From the NCBI GenBank assembly GCA_017858055.1, contig JAFMCA010000019.1:1-43508 (forward strand): a DNA stretch of 43,508 nucleotides. The letters are read 5' to 3'. Positions 17,190 through 25,685 of this stretch are shown piece after piece. A model generated the notes under the pieces. That model saw only the letters and a list, made by a program, of their open reading frames with translations. It made no database searches and had not been told where the DNA came from. Each line of letters starts with the position of its first letter. Position 1 is the first letter of the stretch. This DNA comes from Flavobacteriaceae bacterium (lineage in GTDB: Bacteria; Bacteroidota; Bacteroidia; Flavobacteriales; Flavobacteriaceae). Position numbers and translations under genes: made by a program.

Positions 17190-18197
17190 TTATTTATAAT
17201 TTTTGTTCAAATCATTGAATTTTAAACGCCTGTAAACAAAATAATCCAGTAAAATACTTTTTCGATGAAAGTAGTTTAGGTTATGGGGATTGATTGTTCT
17301 GGTTCTATTTTTAGAATTCAATAGTTTGTAAAACGAGTAATGTGCATGGATTATTGCTCCAAAAGCTTTAAAATTTAATTTGAATAAATAAAGGATCCCT
17401 ACCAGACCGTCAAGACATAGCTTTTTAAACAGCGTACTGTAGAGCTTAGCTTGAGGTAGGTTTTTGTAGCACATGAGTAGGGAATTTCTGTGATTGAGGA
17501 AAATTTTCTTTGACGAAAGGGGTAACGTTGCTCCTCCGATATGGTACACTTTTGAATTTCCAACCGCTTCTAAAGTAAAGCCTTCATTAAAGAGTCTCCA
17601 ACAGAGGTCAATTTCTTCTTGATGCGCAAAAAAAGTAGCATCAAAACTACCGAGCTTCCAAAAAAGTTCACTTCGAATTAAAAAGCAAGCTCCACTAACC
17701 CAAAAAACAGGCGCGACTTCATCGTATTGGCCTTCATCAACTTCGCAGTACTTCAGTATTCTGCCTCTGCAAAACGGAATTCCTAGAGAATCGATAAAAC
17801 CTCCTGCTGCTCCAGCGTATTCAAAGTGCGATCGTTTGTTGTAGTCGAGGATATGAGGTTGTACTGCAGCTGTTTTCGGCTGTTTTTCTAGTCTGTTAAG
17901 TAGAGGCTTGAGCCAGCCTGGAGTAAGTTGAACATCGGTATTGACTAAGGCGTAAAAACGCGCTTGTACTTGTTTGAGTCCTTCGTTGTAGCCACCAGCA
18001 TATCCTAGATTTTTTTGTAAAACCACACATTGAACTTCTGGATAATTTTGCTGAACCCATCCTACGGAACCATCTGAGGAAGCGTTGTCTAGTACTACAA
18101 TCCGTGCCTCCGGACTACATTCAATTGCTGTTGGCAAGAACTGTTTTAAAAGCTCCAATCCGTTAAAATTTAGCAAAACAACGGCTACCGTTTTCAT
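17190..18197 (-). CDS. Family 2 glycosyltransferase (rhamnosyltransferase-like)
   Basis: This 335-residue GT-A fold enzyme, probably acting at the cytoplasmic face of the inner membrane, transfers a sugar to a glycan acceptor. The N terminus VAVVLLNFNG, the LDNASSDGS nucleotide-sugar block, the NTDV motif in the place of DxD, and the later HQEEIDLCWR block are typical of GT2 members such as WbbL-type rhamnosyltransferases. The ATG at 18197 overlaps the stop of the upstream HsdR-N-like gene by 4 bp (ATGA). No other polysaccharide genes flank it, so the acceptor and sugar are unknown. Confidence 0.88.
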   Translation of the reverse strand: MKTVAVVLLNFNGLELLKQFLPTAIECSPEARIVVLDNASSDGSVGWVQQNYPEVQCVVLQKNLGYAGGYNEGLKQVQARFYALVNTDVQLTPGWLKPLLNRLEKQPKTAAVQPHILDYNKRSHFEYAGAAGGFIDSLGIPFCRGRILKYCEVDEGQYDEVAPVFWVSGACFLIRSELFWKLGSFDATFFAHQEEIDLCWRLFNEGFTLEAVGNSKVYHIGGATLPLSSKKIFLNHRNSLLMCYKNLPQAKLYSTLFKKLCLDGLVGILYLFKLNFKAFGAIIHAHYSFYKLLNSKNRTRTINPHNLNYFHRKSILLDYFVYRRLKFNDLNKNYK

Positions 18198-18646
18198 AAA
18201 CTTGCTGCATGTTTGGGAAGCTGTTCAATAAAGCGGTACTCTTTCTTTGTATAGTCCATGAGGCAAAAATAGTGATTCAACCCGTTGGTCAACATCATAA
18301 ACACACTGTTTACCTGAAGATTGTATTGAGCAATTTGATCAAAAGTCTTTTGGGTTATGGGCACATTTGGAGCTTTACATTCAACTAAAACGAGGTTTCC
18401 CTTCCTTGGATCTACGACCATGATATCGAAACGCTTTTTCATATTGTACAGTGTGATTTCGTTTTCAACTTTGATCCAGGAGGCTGGATAGCCTAGTGTC
18501 TCGATTAAATAATAGAGGCAATGAATGCGAACCCATTCTTCTGGAGTACATAGCACCCATTTTTTACGGACAAGGTCAAAGATAAAGGGTTTATTTTCCT
18601 TATTTTTGAGCTGTAGTTGACAGGGTGGAAAATTGAGTTTCTCCAT
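18194..18646 (-). CDS. Stand-alone HsdR N-terminal-like putative PD-(D/E)xK nuclease
   Basis: This small 150-residue protein matches the type I restriction enzyme R N-terminal (HSDR_N) fold without any helicase domain. A candidate PD-(D/E)xK site is visible: D74 in RFDIMVVD, then E89 and K91 in VECKAP. The frame is open to a TTG at 18679, but that would overlap the divergent holA start, so the ATG at 18646 (MEKLNFPP) is preferred. No hsdM or hsdS genes are nearby. The next gene downstream is a glycosyltransferase with a 4-bp overlap, and holA begins 28 bp away on the other strand. A replication or repair role is conceivable from position only. Confidence 0.75.
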   Translation of the reverse strand: MEKLNFPPCQLQLKNKENKPFIFDLVRKKWVLCTPEEWVRIHCLYYLIETLGYPASWIKVENEITLYNMKKRFDIMVVDPRKGNLVLVECKAPNVPITQKTFDQIAQYNLQVNSVFMMLTNGLNHYFCLMDYTKKEYRFIEQLPKHAASL

Positions 18647-18673
18647 GGTGTAAAATTGCAATAAATTTTTAAT

Positions 18674-19678
18674 ATGCAAGCGTTCTTCACGCTACTTTCC
18701 AAAATTGAAAAACGTCAGTTTTCACCATTCTATCTCTTGTCGGGTACGGAATCCTATTATATCGACGCAGTCCTTGCGGCATTGATTTCCAATTTAGTTG
18801 ATGAATCGTCTAGAGATTTTGATTATACTGTTTTTTATGGAAAAGAGGCTTCTGCCTCTGACATCATTGAAACGGCGAAACGCTATCCCATGATTGCAGA
18901 ATACAATGTGGTTGTGGTAAAAGAAGCCCAACTGCTCTTGCCTTCCTCTTTAGAGGATTTGGCAATCTATGCTAGTCAACCCACTCCTAAGACGGTGCTT
19001 GTTTTTTGCTATATGCACAAAGAATTTGATAAACGTAAAAAACTGTATAAAGCGGCTGATAAATTTGGTGAAATTCTGACGGTAAAACCGCTCTACGATA
19101 ACCAAATTCCTCAATGGGTTAATCAACATGCAAAGTCTCTAGGATTGGAGCTCACCCCAACCGCAATTGAATTGATTTCTTCCTATGTAGGTTCCAATTT
19201 AACCCAATTATCAAATGAGTTGAAGAAATTAAAGTTGGTGGTAAAACCCGGGGAGTTCGTTGATGAACATTCCATAGAAAAATACGTAGGAATCAGTAAA
19301 ACCTATAATAGTTTTGAACTTCAGAAGGCGATCGGGTTAGGAAATTTCTCATTGGCATTTCAGATAGTTCAATATTTAAACCTCAATGCCAAATCCAATC
19401 CTTTAGTGCTTACCTTATCCTCATTGCACACCTATTTTCAGAAGTTATTACTTCTCAAAGGAATCGGGAAATCTAGCAATGCTGCTGCTGTGATAGGGGT
19501 TTCTCCATTTTTTTTAAAGGAATTCGAAATCGCAGCGAAACGCTTAAGTATGCGACAAATAAGTAAGGCGATGAAATGTGTTTTTGAAGCTGATTTAAAA
19601 AGCAAAGGGATTACGGGAACCAATTCTTCTTCCAGCGAAATCCTGGAAACTTTGCTGATTCAGCTTTTTACTCTTTAA
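18674..19678 (+). CDS. holA: DNA polymerase III delta subunit
   Basis: HolA is the clamp-loader subunit that opens the beta sliding clamp. The 334-residue protein has the family opening SPFYLLSGTESYYID and the VVVVKEAQLL block, then the helical C-terminal collar region. It starts with ATG at 18674, only 27 bp from the divergent HsdR-N-like gene. A near-match -7 motif (TAAAATTG at 18651-18658, one mismatch to TAnnTTTG) lies in that gap. Its 3' end overlaps the convergent dehydrogenase gene by 4 bp. Confidence 0.9.
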   Translation: MQAFFTLLSKIEKRQFSPFYLLSGTESYYIDAVLAALISNLVDESSRDFDYTVFYGKEASASDIIETAKRYPMIAEYNVVVVKEAQLLLPSSLEDLAIYASQPTPKTVLVFCYMHKEFDKRKKLYKAADKFGEILTVKPLYDNQIPQWVNQHAKSLGLELTPTAIELISSYVGSNLTQLSNELKKLKLVVKPGEFVDEHSIEKYVGISKTYNSFELQKAIGLGNFSLAFQIVQYLNLNAKSNPLVLTLSSLHTYFQKLLLLKGIGKSSNAAAVIGVSPFFLKEFEIAAKRLSMRQISKAMKCVFEADLKSKGITGTNSSSSEILETLLIQLFTL

Positions 19679-22086
19679 TGAAGTGGGAACTTTTGTGGGT
19701 CAAATTCATGCATTATTGCATAAACCGATTCGAAAATATCATCTTCTGAAGGTTTAGAAAAATAGTCCCCATCTCCTCCATAAGCTGGTCGGTGTGCTTT
19801 AGCGGAAAGTAATTTTGGACTGCTGTCCAAAAGTGGGAAAACATCTTGTTTTTCTATAAGCTGTTGAAGGATATAAGAACCTGCCCCTCCAGGGACATCC
19901 TCGTCTACAATGAGCAAACGGTTTGTTTTTTCTACGCTTTCTCGAATTTCATTTTTTAGATCAAACGGAATAAGACATTGAGCATCGATAACTTCAATGG
20001 AGATCCCTTCTTGTGCTAGTGTTTTTGCAGTTTTTTCTACTATTCGAAGTGTTGACCCATAAGAAACAACGGTTACATCGGACCCGGTTCTCATAATTTC
20101 AATTTGACCTAAGGGAATGGTAAACTCCCCAAGATTCACTGGAGGGATTTCTTTTAAACGATAACCATTCAATGATTCTACTACTACAGCGGGTTGTTCA
20201 ATTTGCATCAGCGTATTGTAAAAACCTGCGGCCTGGGTCATGTTTCGGGGCACCACTATATGCATACCGCGCAACAAATGAATCATCCCTCCCATTGGGG
20301 AGCCGGAATGCCATATGCCTTCCAATCGGTGTCCTCTTGTACGGATTATTAATGGTGCAATTTGCTGACCTACAGTTCTGTAGTTCATTGAAGCTAAATC
20401 ATCACTTAATAATTGTATGCAGTATAAAATATAATCCAAATATTGAATTTCTGCTATGGGTCTCAACCCACGAAGTGCTAATCCTATGCCTTGTCCTGCT
20501 ATGGTAACTTCACGAATGCCCGTATCAGCGATACGCAAACTTCCATACTTTTTTTGTAACCCTTCCAGACCCTGATTGACATCTCCAATTTTTCCTACAT
20601 CTTCACCGAAGATTAACAAGTTGTCATGTCGTTGGAGGAGGGCATCAAAATTGTCTCGAATAATGATTCGACCATCGACTGCTTTGGCACCTTCCTCAAA
20701 TTGGGGAGGAACACTTTTAAATCGGATCAAATCTTTTTTAGAAACCGTGTAAAGGTGTGAAGAAATTTTATTTGAAATGGATTTAGAAAGAGCAGTATGC
20801 CATTGTTTAAACCCTTCGTCCTTTGCTTGAGGGTATTTGGCAAGTAGTATTTTGATTTGTCTTCCTGCAGAAATAATATCCTTATAGCCCAACTCGTCCA
20901 CTTGCTCAAGTCGAGAGAGGATCAATTGAAGTTTTGGATCGTTATGAGTTTCTTTTACAAGTAGAGGGGTGAATGATTTAAGTTTTAATTTTTCTTTAAG
21001 AATCGGGGATTCATAGGCCTCTCTGGCCTTTCTTCTGGCATCACGAACTTCCTTAGAAGCCGCTTCCTCCATTTGAATAAGCTCTTCTTCTTCAGCAAAG
21101 CCTTCTTCCAGTATCCATTTGCGCATTATTCGATTGCAATCAAATTCATGCTCCCATTCCAAACGGGTTTTGGACTTGTATCGCTCATGAGAACCTGAGG
21201 AGGAATGTCCTAAAGGTTGTGTCAATTCAACAACATGTACAAGCACGGGAACGTGCTCTTCTCTGGCTAGGGTAGAGGCTTTCGAATAGGCTTCAATCAG
21301 CGCTAAATAATCCCACCCTTTTACTTTGATGATTTCAAAGCCTTTTTGTTCGGGAGTGCGCTGAAAGCCAATAAGTGCTTCAGAAATACTTTCCTTAGTC
21401 GTTTGGTCTTTATTAGAAACTGAGATTCCGTATTCGTCATCCCAAATACTGATGACCATAGGGACTTGCATTACACCTGCAGCATTGATGGTTTCAAAAA
21501 ACATCCCTTCACTGGTACTTGCATTCCCGATTGTACCCCAGGCAATTTCGTTTCCGTTTTTCGAGAAGTTCTCTCTATTCAGCGTTTTAAGCTCACGATA
21601 TACTTTAGAAGCTTGAGCTAAGCCTAATAATCTTGGCATTTGAGAACCTGTAGGGGAAATATCTCCACTGTGATTCTTTCGGTTGATGACATCCAACCAA
21701 TTCCCATTTTCATCACGACTAGGGGTAACAAAATGCCCCCCCATTTGACGTCCTCCAGACATGGGTTCTCGGGTTCGATCCAAATCCGCATAGAGTGCTG
21801 CAAAAATATTAGTTACGGTTAACAGTCCTTGTGCAAGGAGTAAGGTTTGATCACGATAATACCCTGATCTAAAATCACCATTTTGAAAGAAGTGATTCAT
21901 CGCAAGTTGAGGAAGCTCTTTCCCATCGCCGAAAATCCCGAATTTTCCTTTTCCAGAAAACACTTCTCTTCTTCCTAAATAACTGCACTCTCTGCTCAAC
22001 ACAGCAATTCGATAATCCTCCAAGACTCTTGATTTAAAAGCCTCGAAACTTATTTTCAGTTCGTCTTCCGTACTTTGAATTTTCAT
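19675..22086 (-). CDS. Fused alpha/beta branched-chain 2-oxoacid dehydrogenase E1 component
   Basis: This 803-residue thiamine-diphosphate enzyme joins the E1 alpha chain (about 1-345) and the transketolase-like E1 beta chain (about 470-803) in one polypeptide. E1 decarboxylates branched-chain 2-oxoacids and passes the acyl group to the lipoyl E2. GDGKELPQLAM, GYYRDQTL and GTIGNASTSEGMFFE mark the alpha part. FGEDVGKIGDVNQGL and the IAGQGIGLALRGLRPIAEIQY stretch mark the beta part. Such fusions are known in Bacteroidota. Branched acyl-CoA products feed iso-fatty acid synthesis, common in this group. E2 and E3 genes are not in the window. Pyruvate dehydrogenase activity is a less likely alternative. 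Confidence 0.9.
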   Translation of the reverse strand: MKIQSTEDELKISFEAFKSRVLEDYRIAVLSRECSYLGRREVFSGKGKFGIFGDGKELPQLAMNHFFQNGDFRSGYYRDQTLLLAQGLLTVTNIFAALYADLDRTREPMSGGRQMGGHFVTPSRDENGNWLDVINRKNHSGDISPTGSQMPRLLGLAQASKVYRELKTLNRENFSKNGNEIAWGTIGNASTSEGMFFETINAAGVMQVPMVISIWDDEYGISVSNKDQTTKESISEALIGFQRTPEQKGFEIIKVKGWDYLALIEAYSKASTLAREEHVPVLVHVVELTQPLGHSSSGSHERYKSKTRLEWEHEFDCNRIMRKWILEEGFAEEEELIQMEEAASKEVRDARRKAREAYESPILKEKLKLKSFTPLLVKETHNDPKLQLILSRLEQVDELGYKDIISAGRQIKILLAKYPQAKDEGFKQWHTALSKSISNKISSHLYTVSKKDLIRFKSVPPQFEEGAKAVDGRIIIRDNFDALLQRHDNLLIFGEDVGKIGDVNQGLEGLQKKYGSLRIADTGIREVTIAGQGIGLALRGLRPIAEIQYLDYILYCIQLLSDDLASMNYRTVGQQIAPLIIRTRGHRLEGIWHSGSPMGGMIHLLRGMHIVVPRNMTQAAGFYNTLMQIEQPAVVVESLNGYRLKEIPPVNLGEFTIPLGQIEIMRTGSDVTVVSYGSTLRIVEKTAKTLAQEGISIEVIDAQCLIPFDLKNEIRESVEKTNRLLIVDEDVPGGAGSYILQQLIEKQDVFPLLDSSPKLLSAKAHRPAYGGDGDYFSKPSEDDIFESVYAIMHEFDPQKFPLH

Positions 22087-22169
22087 ATGGTTGCACGAAA
22101 ATACAAAAAAAAATAAAGGTCTCCTATGATCTAACCCTTCATCGAATTTTAGTCACCATTAAGACAGCT

Positions 22170-25001
22170 TTAAAACCATTTTCGGCTGAATAAGTTACTC
22201 AGCGTTTTTAAGCGAGGGGTAAAGATGAATCTAATTTTAGTAGCATATCTGGATTGTGTAAGCTCAAAACCGTTGGAAGAATACAAGGGAAAAAAGATCT
22301 CGAAGTAATCGGGAACTAAATTGAATTTGAATCCAGAATCAAAATAGCCGACTGCAGCCCTGGATTGGTTGCGGAGCAATCCAACATCACCGTAAAATTC
22401 TATCCATTTCCATACCCCAATCGAGGCGTTGATGGAGGTCATGTAATTGTTTGCCGAAGATTCCTCAAAAAAGGCTTTAAAACCTCCCTCAGTGGGTATG
22501 AATTGCTGACTGTAAATTCCCGAATCTTCCGAGCGCCCTAAATAATCATATCGAAAAAGGTAGTCTGGGGAGCGGTTTAGGTTAAAATCGAAATAGGGGG
22601 TTTCTGTGGTATTGTGCCATAGAAACTTCCCAGCAAAAAATCGAATGGAAAACTGCCTTCCACTGGGGAATAGTTTGCGATATTGACTTGAGAAATATAT
22701 CTTACCGAATTTATCCGACACCTCCAAATTTGAACTGGTGTTGAATACATTCACTGCATCCGCATTTTCATATCGGTGTAAAAAGCTCAAGATGCTATAG
22801 TCAGGGTTTGTGATAATGTTGGGGTCTTTATCTCGGAACACATTATGCCAGGAGAAATTGAGCAGCTGGCGTTTATTGGAACGAAGATCTAACGGTCTAA
22901 AGTACATCGTAAAGGAGGGATGAATTGAAGTGTACCTGAGGTTGGTATTGTAATGAAAGCTTTTGCCCGTAAGAATAGCTTGATTTAGATAGTTCTTGCT
23001 TTTGTGATTGATAAACCGATAGCGAGTTCTAAAAAAGCCAACGAAGGCATCCTCTTTCAGAGAATATTGGGGGTGCAAGTCCAACTCAAAGGGTTGGTTT
23101 TTAACCCGGGTATTATAGAGTCGCATACCGGCTGTAAAACCGTCATAAATATTAAAATCAGAAATGGGGTGATAAAACATCTGATTTCGAGCTAGATTTT
23201 CACTGTCACCATAAAAGGTAAATTGCAGGGGTTTAAACCCAGAGGCTGATTGTAAATATTTCCAATTGTTGGGTCTGTTTTTCTCAGGTAAAAAGCGATT
23301 GGAATTAATTGCAATAAAATCCGCATCTCCAGCCCTTAAATCAATAAGCGTATCTTTTCCAGTGTGATGAATCCATTGTTCCTTAATGATCTTATCGTCT
23401 TTAATTAAATCGAGTTTGTAGGGTAGGGGTTTGTTGTTTTTTTCCGATACTGAAATTCGAATCATCCCCTTGTTTTTCAACACCTTATTGATGGAAAGGT
23501 CGTAGGCTTCTCGATCCGTAAGATAGGTATCGAAAAACCAATTAATTTCTTTATCGGTATGTTTCTGAAGTACTTCCTGTAAGGATTTTTTACCTCGGCT
23601 TTGGGAGAATTCTTTGATGGAGTTGTTTAAAATATTATCCCCTAAATAGGAATCCAAATAACTCAACCCCGACCCCACGTGGTAGGGGATGGTATAGAGT
23701 TCGTTTGATTTTGTAAGTTGTCCTTTACCCAAGGTGTCTTCCTGTTGTCTGTTGGCATGCTCACTAAATTCGTAAATAAAGGAATAGCTTTCATTAAATC
23801 CGATTTTAGTAGCGCTAAAGGCATTAAAAGGTGTTTTCCCGAGCACTTTATATTGATTTAGGCTACCGAGAAACTTGCTGTCTGGATAATAGGTTTCAAC
23901 ATATTTCATCAAGATGTAGGTCTGTATTCCACCCGTAATCCAGTGATCTTTTCTTTTGTTGATAATCAACAATTCATTAAGATAAGAAGCTAAATAGGTT
24001 TTTAAAAATTTCGTTTCAAAACTAAACCCTTCCGTAAAAGGTTTTAAAAAAGATAAAGCTTCCCCGATTCCTACAATAGGATTTTTGGAGTAATCTTTTT
24101 TTAAGATCAACAGTTTATTATTCTCAATTGGAGTCAGTATTTGTTTGACAAAACTATCAATTTGTTTTATGGCTTTGTATTCATCAAAATTTTCGTTTTT
24201 TGGAGGCGCGATGTCGGTAATGATCGAAAATCCGTCGTTAATTTCAATGACTCGAAAACTATCTTTCAGATCGAAAACAAATTCAGGACTACTACTGTTT
24301 TTATCTTCAAAATAAGAGATTTTTACTGCTTCTCCTGCGGCGATCTCCTTGTGAATTTCATTTAAATTACTGACCAGCTGATAAGTAGAAGGATAGGTCC
24401 ATTTTATTTTGTAATGATTGGGCACACTGCTGTAATCTCGAAATCCAAGGTTACTGTGAATCAGCCATTGATCATTTAACATGGGGGCAACGCTTACAAA
24501 TAAGTCACGTAGAAAAACTCCTTTATTTGAAGTGATCCCAACACCCGTAAATCGGTCGTCAGGTATTTTAACTATATAGTCCAACTGGAAGAAAATTTGT
24601 TCTCCAGGCGCAACCGATTCTTTCAGTTCGATTTTTATGATGTCCAATTGATCTTCTAACCGGGACCATTGTTCAATAGGCAAAGAACCTTCAATTTTAT
24701 TGATTTGAGTATATCCCAATTTACTATTCGCACTGATATAAAAACTCCGATTAAATTCATTGGCAAGATGACTTGCCAAGGGGGCGGGAGCCCCCTGATA
24801 GGAATTAGCCCAATCGTAAAAATAAAGCGTCTGAAGAGGGGAGCTTGTTTCGTTTTTAAATTCAATTTTCTGAGAAACGACCATGCGCTCTTCTTCAATA
24901 TTGAGCTGGGCATCAATGACATAATTGCTTTGAGACCAAGAAAAACCCCCTATACCTAGTGCGAGTACGAAAATAAAAACAGTATAGAAGGAAGCTCTCA
25001 T
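22170..25001 (-). CDS. M1-peptidase-like protein without a zinc motif, with C-terminal outer-membrane barrel-like region
   Basis: This 943-residue protein has a cleavable-looking signal peptide (about 1-23), an N-terminal beta-sandwich like that of M1 aminopeptidases, and a gluzincin-like middle (about 280-510). The C-terminal ~330 residues are rich in alternating polar and aromatic strands, typical of an outer-membrane beta-barrel. The block WITGGIQTY stands where M1 enzymes have W-x-x-EG-x-A-x-Y, so the glutamate ligand is Gly, and no HEXXH occurs anywhere. I infer a non-catalytic homologue anchored in the outer membrane. The ATG at 25001 abuts the LOG-family gene's stop (25002-25004). Function unknown. 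Confidence 0.78.
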   Translation of the reverse strand: MRASFYTVFIFVLALGIGGFSWSQSNYVIDAQLNIEEERMVVSQKIEFKNETSSPLQTLYFYDWANSYQGAPAPLASHLANEFNRSFYISANSKLGYTQINKIEGSLPIEQWSRLEDQLDIIKIELKESVAPGEQIFFQLDYIVKIPDDRFTGVGITSNKGVFLRDLFVSVAPMLNDQWLIHSNLGFRDYSSVPNHYKIKWTYPSTYQLVSNLNEIHKEIAAGEAVKISYFEDKNSSSPEFVFDLKDSFRVIEINDGFSIITDIAPPKNENFDEYKAIKQIDSFVKQILTPIENNKLLILKKDYSKNPIVGIGEALSFLKPFTEGFSFETKFLKTYLASYLNELLIINKRKDHWITGGIQTYILMKYVETYYPDSKFLGSLNQYKVLGKTPFNAFSATKIGFNESYSFIYEFSEHANRQQEDTLGKGQLTKSNELYTIPYHVGSGLSYLDSYLGDNILNNSIKEFSQSRGKKSLQEVLQKHTDKEINWFFDTYLTDREAYDLSINKVLKNKGMIRISVSEKNNKPLPYKLDLIKDDKIIKEQWIHHTGKDTLIDLRAGDADFIAINSNRFLPEKNRPNNWKYLQSASGFKPLQFTFYGDSENLARNQMFYHPISDFNIYDGFTAGMRLYNTRVKNQPFELDLHPQYSLKEDAFVGFFRTRYRFINHKSKNYLNQAILTGKSFHYNTNLRYTSIHPSFTMYFRPLDLRSNKRQLLNFSWHNVFRDKDPNIITNPDYSILSFLHRYENADAVNVFNTSSNLEVSDKFGKIYFSSQYRKLFPSGRQFSIRFFAGKFLWHNTTETPYFDFNLNRSPDYLFRYDYLGRSEDSGIYSQQFIPTEGGFKAFFEESSANNYMTSINASIGVWKWIEFYGDVGLLRNQSRAAVGYFDSGFKFNLVPDYFEIFFPLYSSNGFELTQSRYATKIRFIFTPRLKTLSNLFSRKWF

Positions 25002-25685
25002 TTAGAAGTTTGGCTTGAAATTGTCTTGAGTATAAAAACGGTTTAAGCACTCCATTACTTCGTCTTTAGTGTCTACTAATTCTATTAAATCCAAATCTTC
25101 TGGACTGATAGTATTCGCTTTTAGCAAGGTGTTTTTAATCCAATCGAGGAGACCACCCCAATACTCTCTTCCGACCAAGATGATTGGAAATTTGGTGACT
25201 TTATTGGTTTGAATTAAAGTATAGGCTTCAAACAATTCGTCTAACGTACCTATACCACCCGGCATTACAACAAATCCTTGGGCGTATTTTACAAACATCA
25301 CTTTTCTAACAAAAAAATATTGAAAATTAATCAGTTTGTCTTGATCGATATAGGGATTGCTTTTTTGTTCGAAGGGCAACTCAATATTTAATCCTACAGA
25401 AGTTCCTCCAGCCTTTTGAGCCCCTCGGTTTGCAGCTTCCATTATTCCTGGTCCACCGCCGCTAATAATTCCATACCCAGAGTTCGCAATTGCCTCGGCT
25501 ATAGATACGGCTAATTGGTAATTCGGATCGTTTTCATGGGTTCTTGCTGACCCAAATATTGAAATACAAGGTCCTATAGCACTGAGCGTCTCATAGCCCT
25601 CTACGAACTCACTCATGATTTTAAATAATGCCCAGGAGTCATTGGATTTTATTTCACTCCAATTTTTCGCTTTGATTTTATTCAT
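25002..25685 (-). CDS. LOG-family protein (cytokinin riboside monophosphate phosphoribohydrolase-like)
   Basis: This 227-residue Rossmann-fold protein of the TIGR00730/LOG family was once mislabelled as lysine decarboxylase. The motif PGGIGTLDE at residues 142-150 is the family active-site signature, with GGGPGIMEAANRGA at about 77-89. Members hydrolyse nucleoside 5'-monophosphates to the free base and ribose 5-phosphate. The ATG at 25685 overlaps the uvrA stop by 4 bp (ATGA) and its own stop abuts the M1-like gene, so the three form an operon. The physiological substrate here is unknown. Confidence 0.9.
   Translation of the reverse strand: MNKIKAKNWSEIKSNDSWALFKIMSEFVEGYETLSAIGPCISIFGSARTHENDPNYQLAVSIAEAIANSGYGIISGGGPGIMEAANRGAQKAGGTSVGLNIELPFEQKSNPYIDQDKLINFQYFFVRKVMFVKYAQGFVVMPGGIGTLDELFEAYTLIQTNKVTKFPIILVGREYWGGLLDWIKNTLLKANTISPEDLDLIELVDTKDEVMECLNRFYTQDNFKPNF

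Noticed and set aside
18194-18646. Restriction-modification defence system
   Set aside because: Only an HsdR N-terminal-like domain is present; no methylase, specificity or helicase genes are nearby, so no defence system is supported.
18647-18679. Upstream TTG extension of the HsdR-N-like gene
   Set aside because: It would overlap the holA start on the opposite strand, and the ATG at 18646 gives the family-like N terminus.
25002-25685. Lysine decarboxylase linked to the lysine operon
   Set aside because: The PGGxGTxxE motif identifies a LOG-type phosphoribohydrolase; the lysine decarboxylase label is an old misannotation of this family.
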